The notes under the pieces were generated by a model that was not told the DNA's origin, did no database searches, and saw only the letters and a list, made by a program, of their open reading frames with translations. From NCBI GenBank assembly GCA_963764235.1, contig CAVXRO010000009.1:124001-188000 (forward strand): 64,000 bases of DNA. Direction: 5' to 3'. Below, piece after piece: positions 1 through 8,043 of the stretch; position 1 is the stretch's first letter; each line of letters starts with the position of its first letter. A program made the position numbers and the translations under genes. The DNA is from DATFVA01 sp963764235 (GTDB lineage Bacteria > Bacteroidota > Ignavibacteria > Ignavibacteriales > Ignavibacteriaceae).

Positions 1-1699
1 AACCTATAAGAACAAGAGGCACTACTTCAAGCGCACTGAAAGTAGCTCCGAGAGCCATGACCCATGTCGGGGTACCTGTAAAGTACAGATGGTGAAAAGT
101 TCCGATTATTCCTCCCGAAAGAAAAATTGAGGTGGAGAAAAGCACAGCTGTTGTGGCTGATCTTATACCGAGGAGTCCCATTCTTGTAAAGAGGAATGCA
201 ATTGCAACAGTTGCGAATACTTCAAAGAATCCTTCCACCCAGAGGTGAACAACCCACCACCTCCAGTATTCAGCTATAGCAAGGTTAGTATGCTGACCCC
301 ACATAAATCCTGCAACATAGAACACCGCAATTGCAACTGTTGAAATTAGGAAAAGTCCCAGCAGATGCTTGTTCTCATTTTTCTTCTGAAGTGCGGGTTT
401 CATAGCACGGATCATTATAAACAGCCAGAGGAAAAGACCAACCAGCAGAAATGACTGCCAGAATCTTCCGAGGTCTACATATTCATAACCCTGATGACCG
501 AACCAGAAGTTGGTCTTGAAGCTTAAAAGCTGATGAACACCGAGATATTCACCGACCATAGATCCGCCGACGATAATTATTAATGCTACAAATAAAAAGT
601 TAACCAGTCCCCGCTGATATTTAGGCTCATAACCTGATACCGCGGGAGCTATAAAAATACCGGTTGCAAGCCAGGCGGTAGCGATCCAGAAAATACCGAG
701 CTGCTGGTGCCAGGTTCTAGTAAGGGAATACGGAATAATTTCAGAAATCTTAATGCCATAGAATCCTGCACCTTCAACCCCATAGTGAGCTGTTATAGCT
801 CCGAACAGAACCTGTGCGACCACCAGCGCACCCACTACCCAGAAATACTTAAGTGTTGCTTTCATCGAAGGAGTCGGCTGCAGTGCAAGCAGCGGATCCC
901 ATTCGGGGGCCTCGTGATGCTCCTCTACCTGTTTCCTTCTTGAGGCGGCGTAATACCATGCAAGTGCTCCGATTCCCGCAAGGAGTAGGACAAAACTTAT
1001 TACAGACCACACCACAACCATACCTGCCGGTTTATTACCCACTAGCTCTTCAGCAGGCCAGTTGCTTGTATAGGTAACATCTGAACCGGGACGGGTAGTT
1101 ATACAGGCCCATGAAGCCCACCAGAAAAATGCGTTCAGCTCTGCTAGTCTTTGGGGATCTTTAACCGCATTCTTCGGAATAGCATAGATTTCTCTAAGAT
1201 GATCGAGCGACGGATCTGCTGAAAACAATGAAGTAAAATGTTTTCCCACATTCTTTACTGCTTCCGCTCTTTCAGAGGAAATTGTAATGGTACCGGATGA
1301 TGCATCATAAGTATTTTTTCTCAGCTCATCTTTAAGACTTTCTTTCAGTTCAGCCTGGTGGGAAGGATCAAGATCATCATATTTTTTTCCGTATTTTTTC
1401 TGAGCTCTGTCATTTAAGATCCACAAAGCCTCCCGGTGGATCCAGTCGGCTGTCCAGTCGGGAGCTATATAAGCACCGTGTCCCCAGACGGTTCCCATTT
1501 CCTGCCCTCCCATCGACTGCCAGACATTCTGACCATTCTGAATATCATCCTTTGTATATATCACTTCACCGCCGGAAGTAACAACTTTTTCAGGGACCGG
1601 GGGGGCTTTACGATATATCTCTGTTCCAAAGTACCCCAATACGACGAATGATAGAACTATGACCAGTCCTAACCCAATCCATAATTTTTTATAACTCAT
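1..1699 (-). CDS. norB: quinol-dependent nitric oxide reductase large subunit (qNOR), 3' end beyond window
   Basis: Integral-membrane heme-copper enzyme reducing NO to N2O with electrons from quinol. The frame runs open from an ATG at 1699 to the window edge (about 566 codons), so the C-terminus is missing. After an N-terminal transmembrane segment comes a long periplasmic domain of the qNOR type. The core then shows the low-spin heme ligand context RTWHQQLG, the HLWVEG segment (FeB histidine plus the glutamate typical of NO reductases) and GTFHHLYF with two adjacent metal-ligand histidines. It is the last visible gene of a minus-strand set with the DUF2249 and small membrane genes. A cytochrome-c-dependent NorB would lack the fused periplasmic domain, so qNOR fits better. 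Confidence 0.9.
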   Translation of the reverse strand, partial: MSYKKLWIGLGLVIVLSFVVLGYFGTEIYRKAPPVPEKVVTSGGEVIYTKDDIQNGQNVWQSMGGQEMGTVWGHGAYIAPDWTADWIHREALWILNDRAQKKYGKKYDDLDPSHQAELKESLKDELRKNTYDASSGTITISSERAEAVKNVGKHFTSLFSADPSLDHLREIYAIPKNAVKDPQRLAELNAFFWWASWACITTRPGSDVTYTSNWPAEELVGNKPAGMVVVWSVISFVLLLAGIGALAWYYAASRRKQVEEHHEAPEWDPLLALQPTPSMKATLKYFWVVGALVVAQVLFGAITAHYGVEGAGFYGIKISEIIPYSLTRTWHQQLGIFWIATAWLATGIFIAPAVSGYEPKYQRGLVNFLFVALIIIVGGSMVGEYLGVHQLLSFKTNFWFGHQGYEYVDLGRFWQSFLLVGLFLWLFIMIRAMKPALQKKNENKHLLGLFLISTVAIAVFYVAGFMWGQHTNLAIAEYWRWWVVHLWVEGFFEVFATVAIAFLFTRMGLLGIRSATTAVLFSTSIFLSGGIIGTFHHLYFTGTPTWVMALGATFSALEVVPLVLIG

Positions 1700-1846
1700 T
1701 TGATTACCTGTATTTTTTATTTCATGAAGGAATTGTTAATAAAAATCTTCTCTTGTTATTCTGATTTCCGTTTTAAAGCAACGATAAAATAAAACATCTA
1801 CTGGAAGGCACGGTGATTTATGTCCCACTCATGGTTTCAATACTGT

Positions 1847-2302
1847 TCAGAATTTCTCTCCTTTCGCCTCTCTTAAATGACTTCCTACAGGCCGTATCCT
1901 TCCCCAGATGGCATAGAAGAAATAAAGAATTGCTGCAACCTGGAAAACTGAAAAAATAGTAATCAGCCAGCCTGTCCATTCTGCAAAAATAAAGGCTGCA
2001 ATCACCTGGAATATAAAACGAAGAGCAGTAGAGGCAGCCATTAACCAATAGGATACGCGTATCTTGTCAGGATCATATTTTGTATCATCCTTCTGTGCCT
2101 TCGGGAAAAACCATAACGCGACACCCATGATCATCATCATTACAGAACCGACGAGGATAATATGAGTGTGAGCCGACTTCAGTTCAATTCCATAAGCGGT
2201 GTGAAATACATTCTGCGCCAGCGACATATAAACACCTGTCAGGATTCCTGTTACCAGGAAAATCACGCTCGTCTTAATGAAGTATCTGACTGTAGTAAAC
2301 AT
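1847..2302 (-). CDS. small heme-copper-oxidase-like membrane protein (about four TM)
   Basis: A 151-residue protein with about four hydrophobic helices. It carries the histidine motif AHTHIILVG, resembling a heme-ligand helix of cbb3/NorB-type subunit I, followed by WFFPKA. It is far too short to be a catalytic subunit (subunit I proteins exceed 450 residues). Similar short proteins are annotated as cbb3-type subunit I-like and accompany NO reductase genes. It lies between DUF2249 (10 bp upstream) and qNOR (147 bp downstream) on the same strand, suggesting a role in NO reduction or heme handling. That role is inferred from context. Confidence 0.7.
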   Translation of the reverse strand: MFTTVRYFIKTSVIFLVTGILTGVYMSLAQNVFHTAYGIELKSAHTHIILVGSVMMMIMGVALWFFPKAQKDDTKYDPDKIRVSYWLMAASTALRFIFQVIAAFIFAEWTGWLITIFSVFQVAAILYFFYAIWGRIRPVGSHLREAKGEKF

Positions 2303-2312
2303 AACGGGTTAC

Positions 2313-2549
2313 TCACACAACTTTTTTGATGTTTACCTTCCACACCTCAGGTCCTGTTTCCACATATTCCCAGAAAAACTGCCCGCTTCTCTCGGCTGAC
2401 ATCTCGTAAAAAAGAGGCTTAGGATCATGATCATTAATAAGGTGAAGCGTTTCACCTTTTGACAATGAATCAAAAGTTGAAAAAATTGACGGATGCTTTT
2501 CGCGGGGTATGATCGGTCTGACATCAAGCGTCTTTACACGACTTTCCAT
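2313..2549 (-). CDS. DUF2249 domain protein
   Basis: A small cytosolic protein of 78 residues matching the DUF2249 pattern: the early LDVRPIIPREKHPSIF segment, then GETLHLINDHDPKPL and a C-terminal GQFFWEY...WKVNI strand. The ATG at 2549 is preferred because a GGAG lies 7 bases upstream; a longer reading would need a TTG at 2573. DUF2249 proteins recur beside denitrification and NO-stress genes, and here the gene leads the qNOR set. The biochemical role is unknown. A TTGAC-N4-GTCAG box lies about 70 bp upstream of the start. Confidence 0.75.
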   Translation of the reverse strand: MESRVKTLDVRPIIPREKHPSIFSTFDSLSKGETLHLINDHDPKPLFYEMSAERSGQFFWEYVETGPEVWKVNIKKVV

Positions 2550-2616
2550 TTCCATTCTCCGGATAAAATTCAAAAAATTATTGCTTGTAATTTAGAGGAG
2601 AGGGCAAAAGAAATCT

Positions 2617-2630
2617 TTGACTTAAGTCAG
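2617..2630. promoter_or_regulatory. Crp/Fnr-family (HcpR/DNR-like) operator
   Basis: TTGACTTAAGTCAG is one base away from the perfect dyad TTGAC-N4-GTCAA, the consensus reported for HcpR and close to DNR/NnrR/FNR sites. It sits between the 3' end of the Crp/Fnr regulator gene and the DUF2249 start, about 68-81 bp upstream of that start. It is well placed to control the NO-reductase operon. Binding by the adjacent regulator is inferred. Confidence 0.55.
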
Positions 2631-2658
2631 TTTTGTGCTGAATTATATATTGCGGATT

Positions 2659-3351
2659 TTATGAGGAAAGTTCTCTTAATTTTTTCAGGTTCCTGATGAA
2701 TATCTTTTTCCCCTGCACCCTGATAATTTCTTCATCCTGCAGTTTTTTAAGCGCCCTGCTGAGCGTCTCAGTAATTGTGCCGAGATAGCCGGCAATAGCA
2801 TTCCTCGAAACAGTTAGTTTAACAAACGGCTCAGGAAGTTTCTCCGTACCGCCGGATCTGATCTCCTGTATGAGATACCTGGCCAGCCTGGAGGTAACTT
2901 CCTTTGAAGAAAGTTCCTCTATCTTCTGTGTGAGTGTCTTCATTCGTTTTGCAAAACCGGCAAGCATTTGAAAGCTTATCTTCGGATTTCTCTCAAGAAG
3001 ACCGATAAAATTCGAAGCATTGAAAAACAGCAATACCGAATCTTCCAGCGCTTCTGCCGAAACGGGATAAGCCGTGCCTTCAAAAAGCGGTATATCGGCA
3101 AAAGCCTGTCCGGGTCTTACAAGGTGAATTACCGTTTCCCTTCCATCTTTAGAAAGCTTGAATACCTTCACACTTCCCCCGAGAAGGATATAAAATCCCC
3201 GGTATTGTTCACCTTCCATAAAAAGCAGCTCGTGTTTTTTAACAGCCGCATGGGAACTTTCCGAAGTAAGCTCACTCAATTGTTTTTCGGTTAACTCGGA
3301 AAACATTGGAATTTCCCTAAGCGTATTTATATCAGGTATTTCTTGCGGCAT
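2659..3351 (-). CDS. Crp/Fnr-family transcriptional regulator (nitrogen-oxide type)
   Basis: A 230-residue protein with an N-terminal cyclic-nucleotide-binding-like beta barrel (GEQYRGFYILLGGSVKVF, about residues 45-65), a dimerisation helix and a C-terminal Crp-type helix-turn-helix (VSRNAIAGYLGTITETLSRAL, about 180-200). It lacks the N-terminal cysteine cluster of FNR, so direct Fe-S oxygen sensing is unlikely; DNR, NnrR and HcpR regulators are similar in this. It lies directly upstream of the NO-reductase set and a near-perfect TTGAC-N4-GTCAG box follows the gene. It probably activates that operon in response to NO or nitrite. Subfamily assignment is uncertain. Confidence 0.8.
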   Translation of the reverse strand: MPQEIPDINTLREIPMFSELTEKQLSELTSESSHAAVKKHELLFMEGEQYRGFYILLGGSVKVFKLSKDGRETVIHLVRPGQAFADIPLFEGTAYPVSAEALEDSVLLFFNASNFIGLLERNPKISFQMLAGFAKRMKTLTQKIEELSSKEVTSRLARYLIQEIRSGGTEKLPEPFVKLTVSRNAIAGYLGTITETLSRALKKLQDEEIIRVQGKKIFIRNLKKLRELSS

Positions 3352-3437
3352 ATCAAAACTTATTTGGGCAAAGATAATAAATCAGGAGCCCGTTTAACAG
3401 CCGGCTTTTTTTTATCTGTTCTGTTCATATATTTTAT

Positions 3438-3445
3438 TAATTTTG
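3438..3445 (+). promoter_or_regulatory. candidate -7 promoter element (TAnnTTTG)
   Basis: TAATTTTG lies 24 bp upstream of the Nudix start and matches the Bacteroidetes-type -7 consensus TAnnTTTG. No clear -33 TTG partner is seen, so it is a weak call alone. The same motif lies upstream of the nitroreductase, the five-heme cytochrome and the tRNA. Confidence 0.35.
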
Positions 3446-3468
3446 CGGATCAGTAACATGACGGGAAA

Positions 3469-4128
3469 ATGAATAAAGAAGATCTGAATAAACTGGTAAA
3501 GAATTTACCGGAAGTTCCGGGTATTCTCCGAAAAGATGAATTTTTTAATTCCGCGGTAATTATTCCTTTCATTTTAATTGATGGAGAATACCACCTGTTG
3601 TTTGAGAAGCGTGCTGCCAATATCCGCCAGGGAGGAGAAATTTGTTTTCCCGGTGGAGAATACGATCCTAAACTTGATAAAAATTTTACAGAAACGGCTG
3701 TAAGGGAAACGGTTGAAGAACTGGGGATAGCAATTGAAAAAATAAAGGTGCTTGGTATACTTGATACTTTAATAGGACCAATGGGAGTAACCGTCGATTC
3801 CTGTATAGGTATTCTCGATATAAATAGTATCGATGAGCTGGATATAGATAAATCGGAAGTTGAGAGGGTATTCCTTGTACCGGTTTCCTGGTTTCAGAAG
3901 AATCTACCTGAAGAATATTTTGTTCAGCTTGTGGTTCACCCTCATTATACAGATGAAAAAGGAAAAGTGGTTCATCTGCTTCCATCCCAGGAGCTCGAAC
4001 TTCCTGATAAATACAATCGTCCCTGGCGCGCCGGGAAAAGAAATATCTATGCGTACAAACTTAAAGAGGGAGTTTTGTGGGGTTTAACAGCGGCATTAGT
4101 CAGAGAAGTTATAAACAGGATAAAATAA
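3469..4128 (+). CDS. Nudix hydrolase, CoA pyrophosphatase type
   Basis: A 219-residue cytosolic protein. The Nudix region at about residues 58-85 reads QGGEICFPGGEYDP followed by ETAVRETVEELGI, with the REtxEELG glutamates that bind the metal. The preceding RQGGEICFPGG pattern is the UPF0035-like extension that marks CoA pyrophosphatases (NudL/PCD1), which split CoA into 4'-phosphopantetheine and 3',5'-ADP. It stands alone, divergent from the regulator at 3351 and convergent with the small membrane gene at 4232. Substrate specificity is inferred from the motif. Confidence 0.8.
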   Translation: MNKEDLNKLVKNLPEVPGILRKDEFFNSAVIIPFILIDGEYHLLFEKRAANIRQGGEICFPGGEYDPKLDKNFTETAVRETVEELGIAIEKIKVLGILDTLIGPMGVTVDSCIGILDINSIDELDIDKSEVERVFLVPVSWFQKNLPEEYFVQLVVHPHYTDEKGKVVHLLPSQELELPDKYNRPWRAGKRNIYAYKLKEGVLWGLTAALVREVINRIK

Positions 4129-4131
4129 AAA

Positions 4132-4224
4132 GGCTGTCTCAAAGGTTCGATCAAGTCAACCTGAACTGCCTCATGTCAGTCAGGCTCGTTTCAGGCTGAT
4201 TACGATAACAGTTTTGAGACAGCC
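4132..4224. repeat. long hairpin element with GGCTGTCTCAAA arms (copy 1)
   Basis: Perfect 12-bp inverted arms, GGCTGTCTCAAA at 4132-4143 and TTTGAGACAGCC at 4213-4224, enclose about 70 bp with an inner AACCTGAA...TTCAGG pair. A second copy with the same outer and inner arms lies at 47965-48115. Both sit between convergent genes, so they may act as two-way terminators, or be non-autonomous transposon (MITE-like) remnants. Confidence 0.65.
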
Positions 4225-4231
4225 AAGTAAT

Positions 4232-4435
4232 TTAAGCACGTTTTGCAGTAGCTGTGAATATTATTCCAATAAGGAATACAACCCCGGCTACAATTAAGGG
4301 GGCTATATTCCCCTGACTGACAGTGACATTTAGTCCGAGAAAATTAAATTTATCCGTTTGATTAGCATAATTTATCCCGGTTATGATCAGGGCTATTGCT
4401 CCCAGCACTGCCAGGACTATTCCTACTGCTTTCAT
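4232..4435 (-). CDS. small two-TM membrane protein
   Basis: A 67-residue hydrophobic protein with two transmembrane segments (GIVLAVLGAIALIITG near residues 4-19 and IAPLIVAGVVFLIGIIF near 44-60) joined by a short polar loop. The ATG at 4435 is chosen because AGGAG lies 7 bases upstream; an ATG 15 bases earlier has no such site. It resembles DUF3185-type small membrane proteins, but I do not recognise a function. It stands alone. Confidence 0.6.
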   Translation of the reverse strand: MKAVGIVLAVLGAIALIITGINYANQTDKFNFLGLNVTVSQGNIAPLIVAGVVFLIGIIFTATAKRA

Positions 4436-4586
4436 ATTCTTCTCCTTCACCTATGGTACATATGTTTCAACAGCAGAATAGGAAAAAAACAATCACCATT
4501 CTGTATCGACCTTCAACAAGGTGAGCAAAATAACATTGATTTCCCGATAGTTTTGAGTTTTTTGATGTGAGTCAGGACTAAAATAA

Positions 4587-4614
4587 AAAAAGGGCACCCG
4601 GAGGCTGCCCTTTT
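4587..4614 (-). terminator. intrinsic terminator of the nfnAB strand
   Basis: The stem AAAGGGCA / TGCCCTTT has a GC-rich loop. Read on the minus strand it is followed by a run of T, directly downstream of the nfnB stop at 4644. Confidence 0.75.
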
Positions 4615-4643
4615 ATAATACATTTTAATGAATGATACCGCAG

Positions 4644-6096
4644 TTAATTCTGAACAGGCTGTTCGGTTTCCCAGATACCGGATTTAAGGTAATCGTCTAT
4701 TGCTTTAGCAGCAGTACTGGCCCGCACCCATTGCAAGAATAACAGTGGCACCACCGGTAACGATATCGCCTCCTGCAAAAACACCTTTCTTAGAAGTTTT
4801 CATAGTATTGTTCATCAACAAGAATATTTCCCCATTTATTATATCCATATCAGGAGTAGTTTTCTGAATAATCGGGTTAGAACCATTTCCGATTGCAACC
4901 ACAGCCATATCAATATCAAGTGTATATTCAGATCCTTTAATCGGAACCGGTCTTCTTCTGCCTGAAGCATCAGGTTCACCCAATTCCATTTTCTGAAGTC
5001 TTACTGCCTTCAGCCAGCCGTTTTCATCGCCGATAAATTCAAGAGGATTGGAAAGAAAAATAAATTCAATTCCTTCTTCTTTTGCATGATGAATTTCTTC
5101 TTTTCTTGCGGGCAGTTCAGGATCAGATCTTCTATAAATAATATATGCATTTTTTGCACCAAGTCGTTTGGAAGTTCTAACAGCATCCATCGCGGTATTT
5201 CCTCCGCCGAATACGGCAACATTTTTATCTTTACAATTGAAAACCGGGGTATCATATTCAGGGAATTGATAAGCTTTCATAAGATTTACACGTGTAAGAA
5301 ATTCATTTGCAGAGTAAACTCCGTTCAGATTTTCGCCGGGAATATTGAGGAAATACGGAAGTCCTGCACCAACAGCAATAAAGCAGGCATCATACCCATC
5401 TGAAAGAAGTTCATCAATTGTATCGGTAAAACCAATTACTGCATTAGGCTGGAAATCAACTCCAAGTTTTTTTAATGCATCAACTTCAGCTTTAACTATT
5501 TCTTTAGGAAGACGGAATTGCGGAATTCCATAAACCAGTACACCGCCAAATTCGTGAAGAGCTTCAAATACAGTTACATCGTGACCCATCTGAATCAAAT
5601 CACCGGCGCAGCTTAATCCCGCGGGACCGCTTCCGATGATTGCTACTTTTTTCCGGTTTTTGGTTTTAGTTCAGGAAGTTCTTATTCCGACATTATTCTC
5701 TTTCATAATCTGCAACAAATCTTTCAAGTCTGCCTATTGCAACGGGTTCATTCTTTTTACCAACAACGCATTTGGCTTCACATTGTTCTTCCTGGGGACA
5801 AACTCTTCCGCATACGGCAGGCAGCAGATTATCTTCTTTAATTTTTGCGGCCGCTCCAGCAATAATCTCCTTCGGCCACTAAAGTAATGAATTCCCTGAT
5901 TTTAACACCAACAGGGCATCCTTCAATACAGATCGGTTTAGGACATTGAAGGCAGCGTAGAGCTTCCAACTTTGCAAGTTCTTCTGTAAATCCAAGATTA
6001 ACTTCTTCAAAATTATTTCTTCTTTGATTTGGATCCTGTTCCGGCATCGCCTGCCTCTGGATTTTCATTCTATCTTTTTTTGATAATTTCCTGCAT
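4644..6096 (-). pseudogene. nfnB: NfnB / GltD-like flavoprotein subunit, at least five frameshifts
   Basis: Translated across breaks, this is a complete subunit of NADH-dependent ferredoxin:NADP+ oxidoreductase (NfnB) or sulfide dehydrogenase, related to the glutamate synthase small subunit. N-terminal cysteine clusters (CLQCPKPICIEGCP and AVCGRVCPQEEQCEAKC) bind Fe-S centres. IIGSGPAGLSCAG binds FAD and VFGGGNTAMD binds NAD(P)H. Single-base breaks are inferred near 6078 (seven T), 5862, 5677, 5650 (six T, seven expected) and 4718. Repaired, the protein starts at the ATG at 6096 (GGAG upstream) and ends at 4644. It directly abuts nfnA. The residues are otherwise well kept, so the damage is recent or a sequence error. 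Confidence 0.75.
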
Positions 6097-6986
6097 CTAA
6101 AATCTCCGTTCTGATTTCTGCAAGTTTGCTTTTTTTAATTCTTCATTGAAGGCTTTGTCAGTAATTACATAAATGATCCAAGCGCTTCCTTCTCACACTC
6201 AGCGTAAGTTCTGTTTCTTCTGGTAAGAGTGTCGAAATCGACTTGGTGTGCATCGAATTCCGGTCCGTCTACACAAACAAAAACCGTTTTATTATCTACG
6301 GTTGCTCTGCATCCGCCGCACATCCCTGTTCCATCTACCATTACAGGGTTTAAGACTGACTACTGTTTTTATTCCATACGGCCTTGTTGTTTCGGCAACT
6401 GCTTTCATCATAGGAATCGGACCAATTGCAAGCACAAAATCAATTTTCTTTCCTGAATCAATCAATTCTTGTAAGCTTTTGAGTAACAAAACCGTGATAC
6501 CCATAACTGCCGTCATCGGTAGTCGGATAAACTTCATCACAAACTTTTTTCATTTCATCTTCAAGAATAACAAATTCTTTGGTTCTCCCGCCAATAATTG
6601 AGATCGTATGATTGCCTGCATTTTTTAATGCTACTGCAGTAGGATAGGCTATTGCGGTTCCCACTCCTCCGCCGATACTTACGGCAGTGCCGAATTTTTC
6701 AATGTGGGAGGGCTTTCCAAGCGGACCAACAACATCCTGAATGTATTCTCCCGCTTCAAGTGAGTTAAGCAGTTTTGTCGTTTTTCCTATTCCCTGGACA
6801 ATAATGGTGATCGTTCCTTTGTCAGGATCAGAATCAGCAATTGTGAGAGGAATTCTTTCACCACCGTCCTTTAACTCTGATAATAACAAATTGTCCCGCT
6901 TTTCTTTTAACTGCAATTTTTGGAGCTTCAATCTCGAATCTCTTGATATTCGGAGCGATAAATCCGGCCGAAATAATTTTGTGCAT
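6097..6986 (-). pseudogene. nfnA: NfnA / SudB-like ferredoxin-NADP reductase subunit, three or four frameshifts
   Basis: Repaired, it is the FAD/NAD-binding subunit that partners NfnB in electron bifurcation between NADH, NADPH and ferredoxin. It starts MHKIISAGFIAPNIKRFEI at 6986. It has the FAD-binding segment ERIPLTIADSD, GGGVGTAIAYP for the nucleotide, and a C-terminal 2Fe-2S cluster region GMCGGCRATV...FVCVDGPEFDAHQVD. Single extra bases are inferred near 6868, 6473 and 6350. A possible fourth near 6178 would move the stop from 6165 to a TAG at 6097-6099 touching the nfnB ATG. It is downstream of cydAB on the same strand. Confidence 0.7.
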
Positions 6987-7026
6987 CTTTCTCTCTTTAT
7001 TCTATTATAAAAATGTCATGTTCTTT

Positions 7027-8043
7027 TTAGTAACTGTGCTCTCCTATCTGAACTTTACCTTTGAATGCCCTGTAGATGAAGATTGTATATCCTATAACAA
7101 AAGGCATCCCGATAAGGGCTATTATCAGCATTGTGAACAATGTCCTTTCGGTGGATGAGGCATTGTAAATAGTTAGACTGTAGGCCAGGTCAGTAATTGA
7201 CGGTACAAGTCTCGGGAACAGACTTACAGCCATCAACCCCATCATACACGTAATCGTAATTGATGAGGCAAAGAATGCCCTTCCCGACTTTTCCGACTTA
7301 AGTGCAACAGGGATATAAATAACTGCCGCAAGCAGAAGTACAAATAATATCCAGAAGATGGGACTGCTCAATACCGATTCAAAAAGAAATCCTGCTTCAA
7401 AAAACAAGTAGAAGGTCGCGGCTGCATACAAGGATACGAAAGCAATCCATAGCCGGGGAGAAATGTTCTTCATTCTTTCCTGCTGGGCACCGGAGGACTT
7501 CATGATCATATAGATCGAACCATGCATTGTGAACAGGACCAGGCTTAGAAGGCCAACAAGGATTGAATAAGGATTCAGAAGAGTAAAGAAATTTCCTGTG
7601 AAGAATCCGTTTTCATTCAGTGGAATCCCTCTTAATATATTCCCGACCGCAACTCCGAATAATAAGGCAGGCAAAAGACTGCCCAATCCAAAAGCTATAT
7701 CCCATGTTTTTTTCCATTTCGCACTTTCAACCTTGCCGCGGAACTCAAATGAAACCGCGCGGAAGATCAGCGCGAAAAGCAGAAGCATCAGCGCGATATA
7801 AAATCCGCTGAACACGGTTGCATATACAACCGGAAACGCAGCGAACAGTGCACCGCCGCCTGTCAGCAGCCATACCTCATTGCCGTCCCATACAGGACCT
7901 ATAGCATTAATATTTATTCTTTTCTCATCTTCATTTTTAGTAAAAAGATGGAGAACCCCTACCCCGAGATCGAAACCGTCAAGGATTGCATAACCAATAA
8001 GTAATACTGCAACTAGAAGAAACCAGATTGTATTTAAGTCCAT
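7027..8043 (-). CDS. cydB: cytochrome bd ubiquinol oxidase subunit II
   Basis: A 338-residue membrane protein with about nine helices. The N-terminus has the CydB hallmark GYAILDGFDLGVGVL and then VWDGNEVWLLTGGGALFAAFP. It pairs with CydA in the high-affinity quinol oxidase that reduces O2 to water without pumping protons. The start overlaps the cydA stop by one base, so the two are translationally coupled. No cydX-like small gene is evident downstream, where nfnA begins 40 bp later. Confidence 0.95.
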   Translation of the reverse strand: MDLNTIWFLLVAVLLIGYAILDGFDLGVGVLHLFTKNEDEKRININAIGPVWDGNEVWLLTGGGALFAAFPVVYATVFSGFYIALMLLLFALIFRAVSFEFRGKVESAKWKKTWDIAFGLGSLLPALLFGVAVGNILRGIPLNENGFFTGNFFTLLNPYSILVGLLSLVLFTMHGSIYMIMKSSGAQQERMKNISPRLWIAFVSLYAAATFYLFFEAGFLFESVLSSPIFWILFVLLLAAVIYIPVALKSEKSGRAFFASSITITCMMGLMAVSLFPRLVPSITDLAYSLTIYNASSTERTLFTMLIIALIGMPFVIGYTIFIYRAFKGKVQIGEHSY

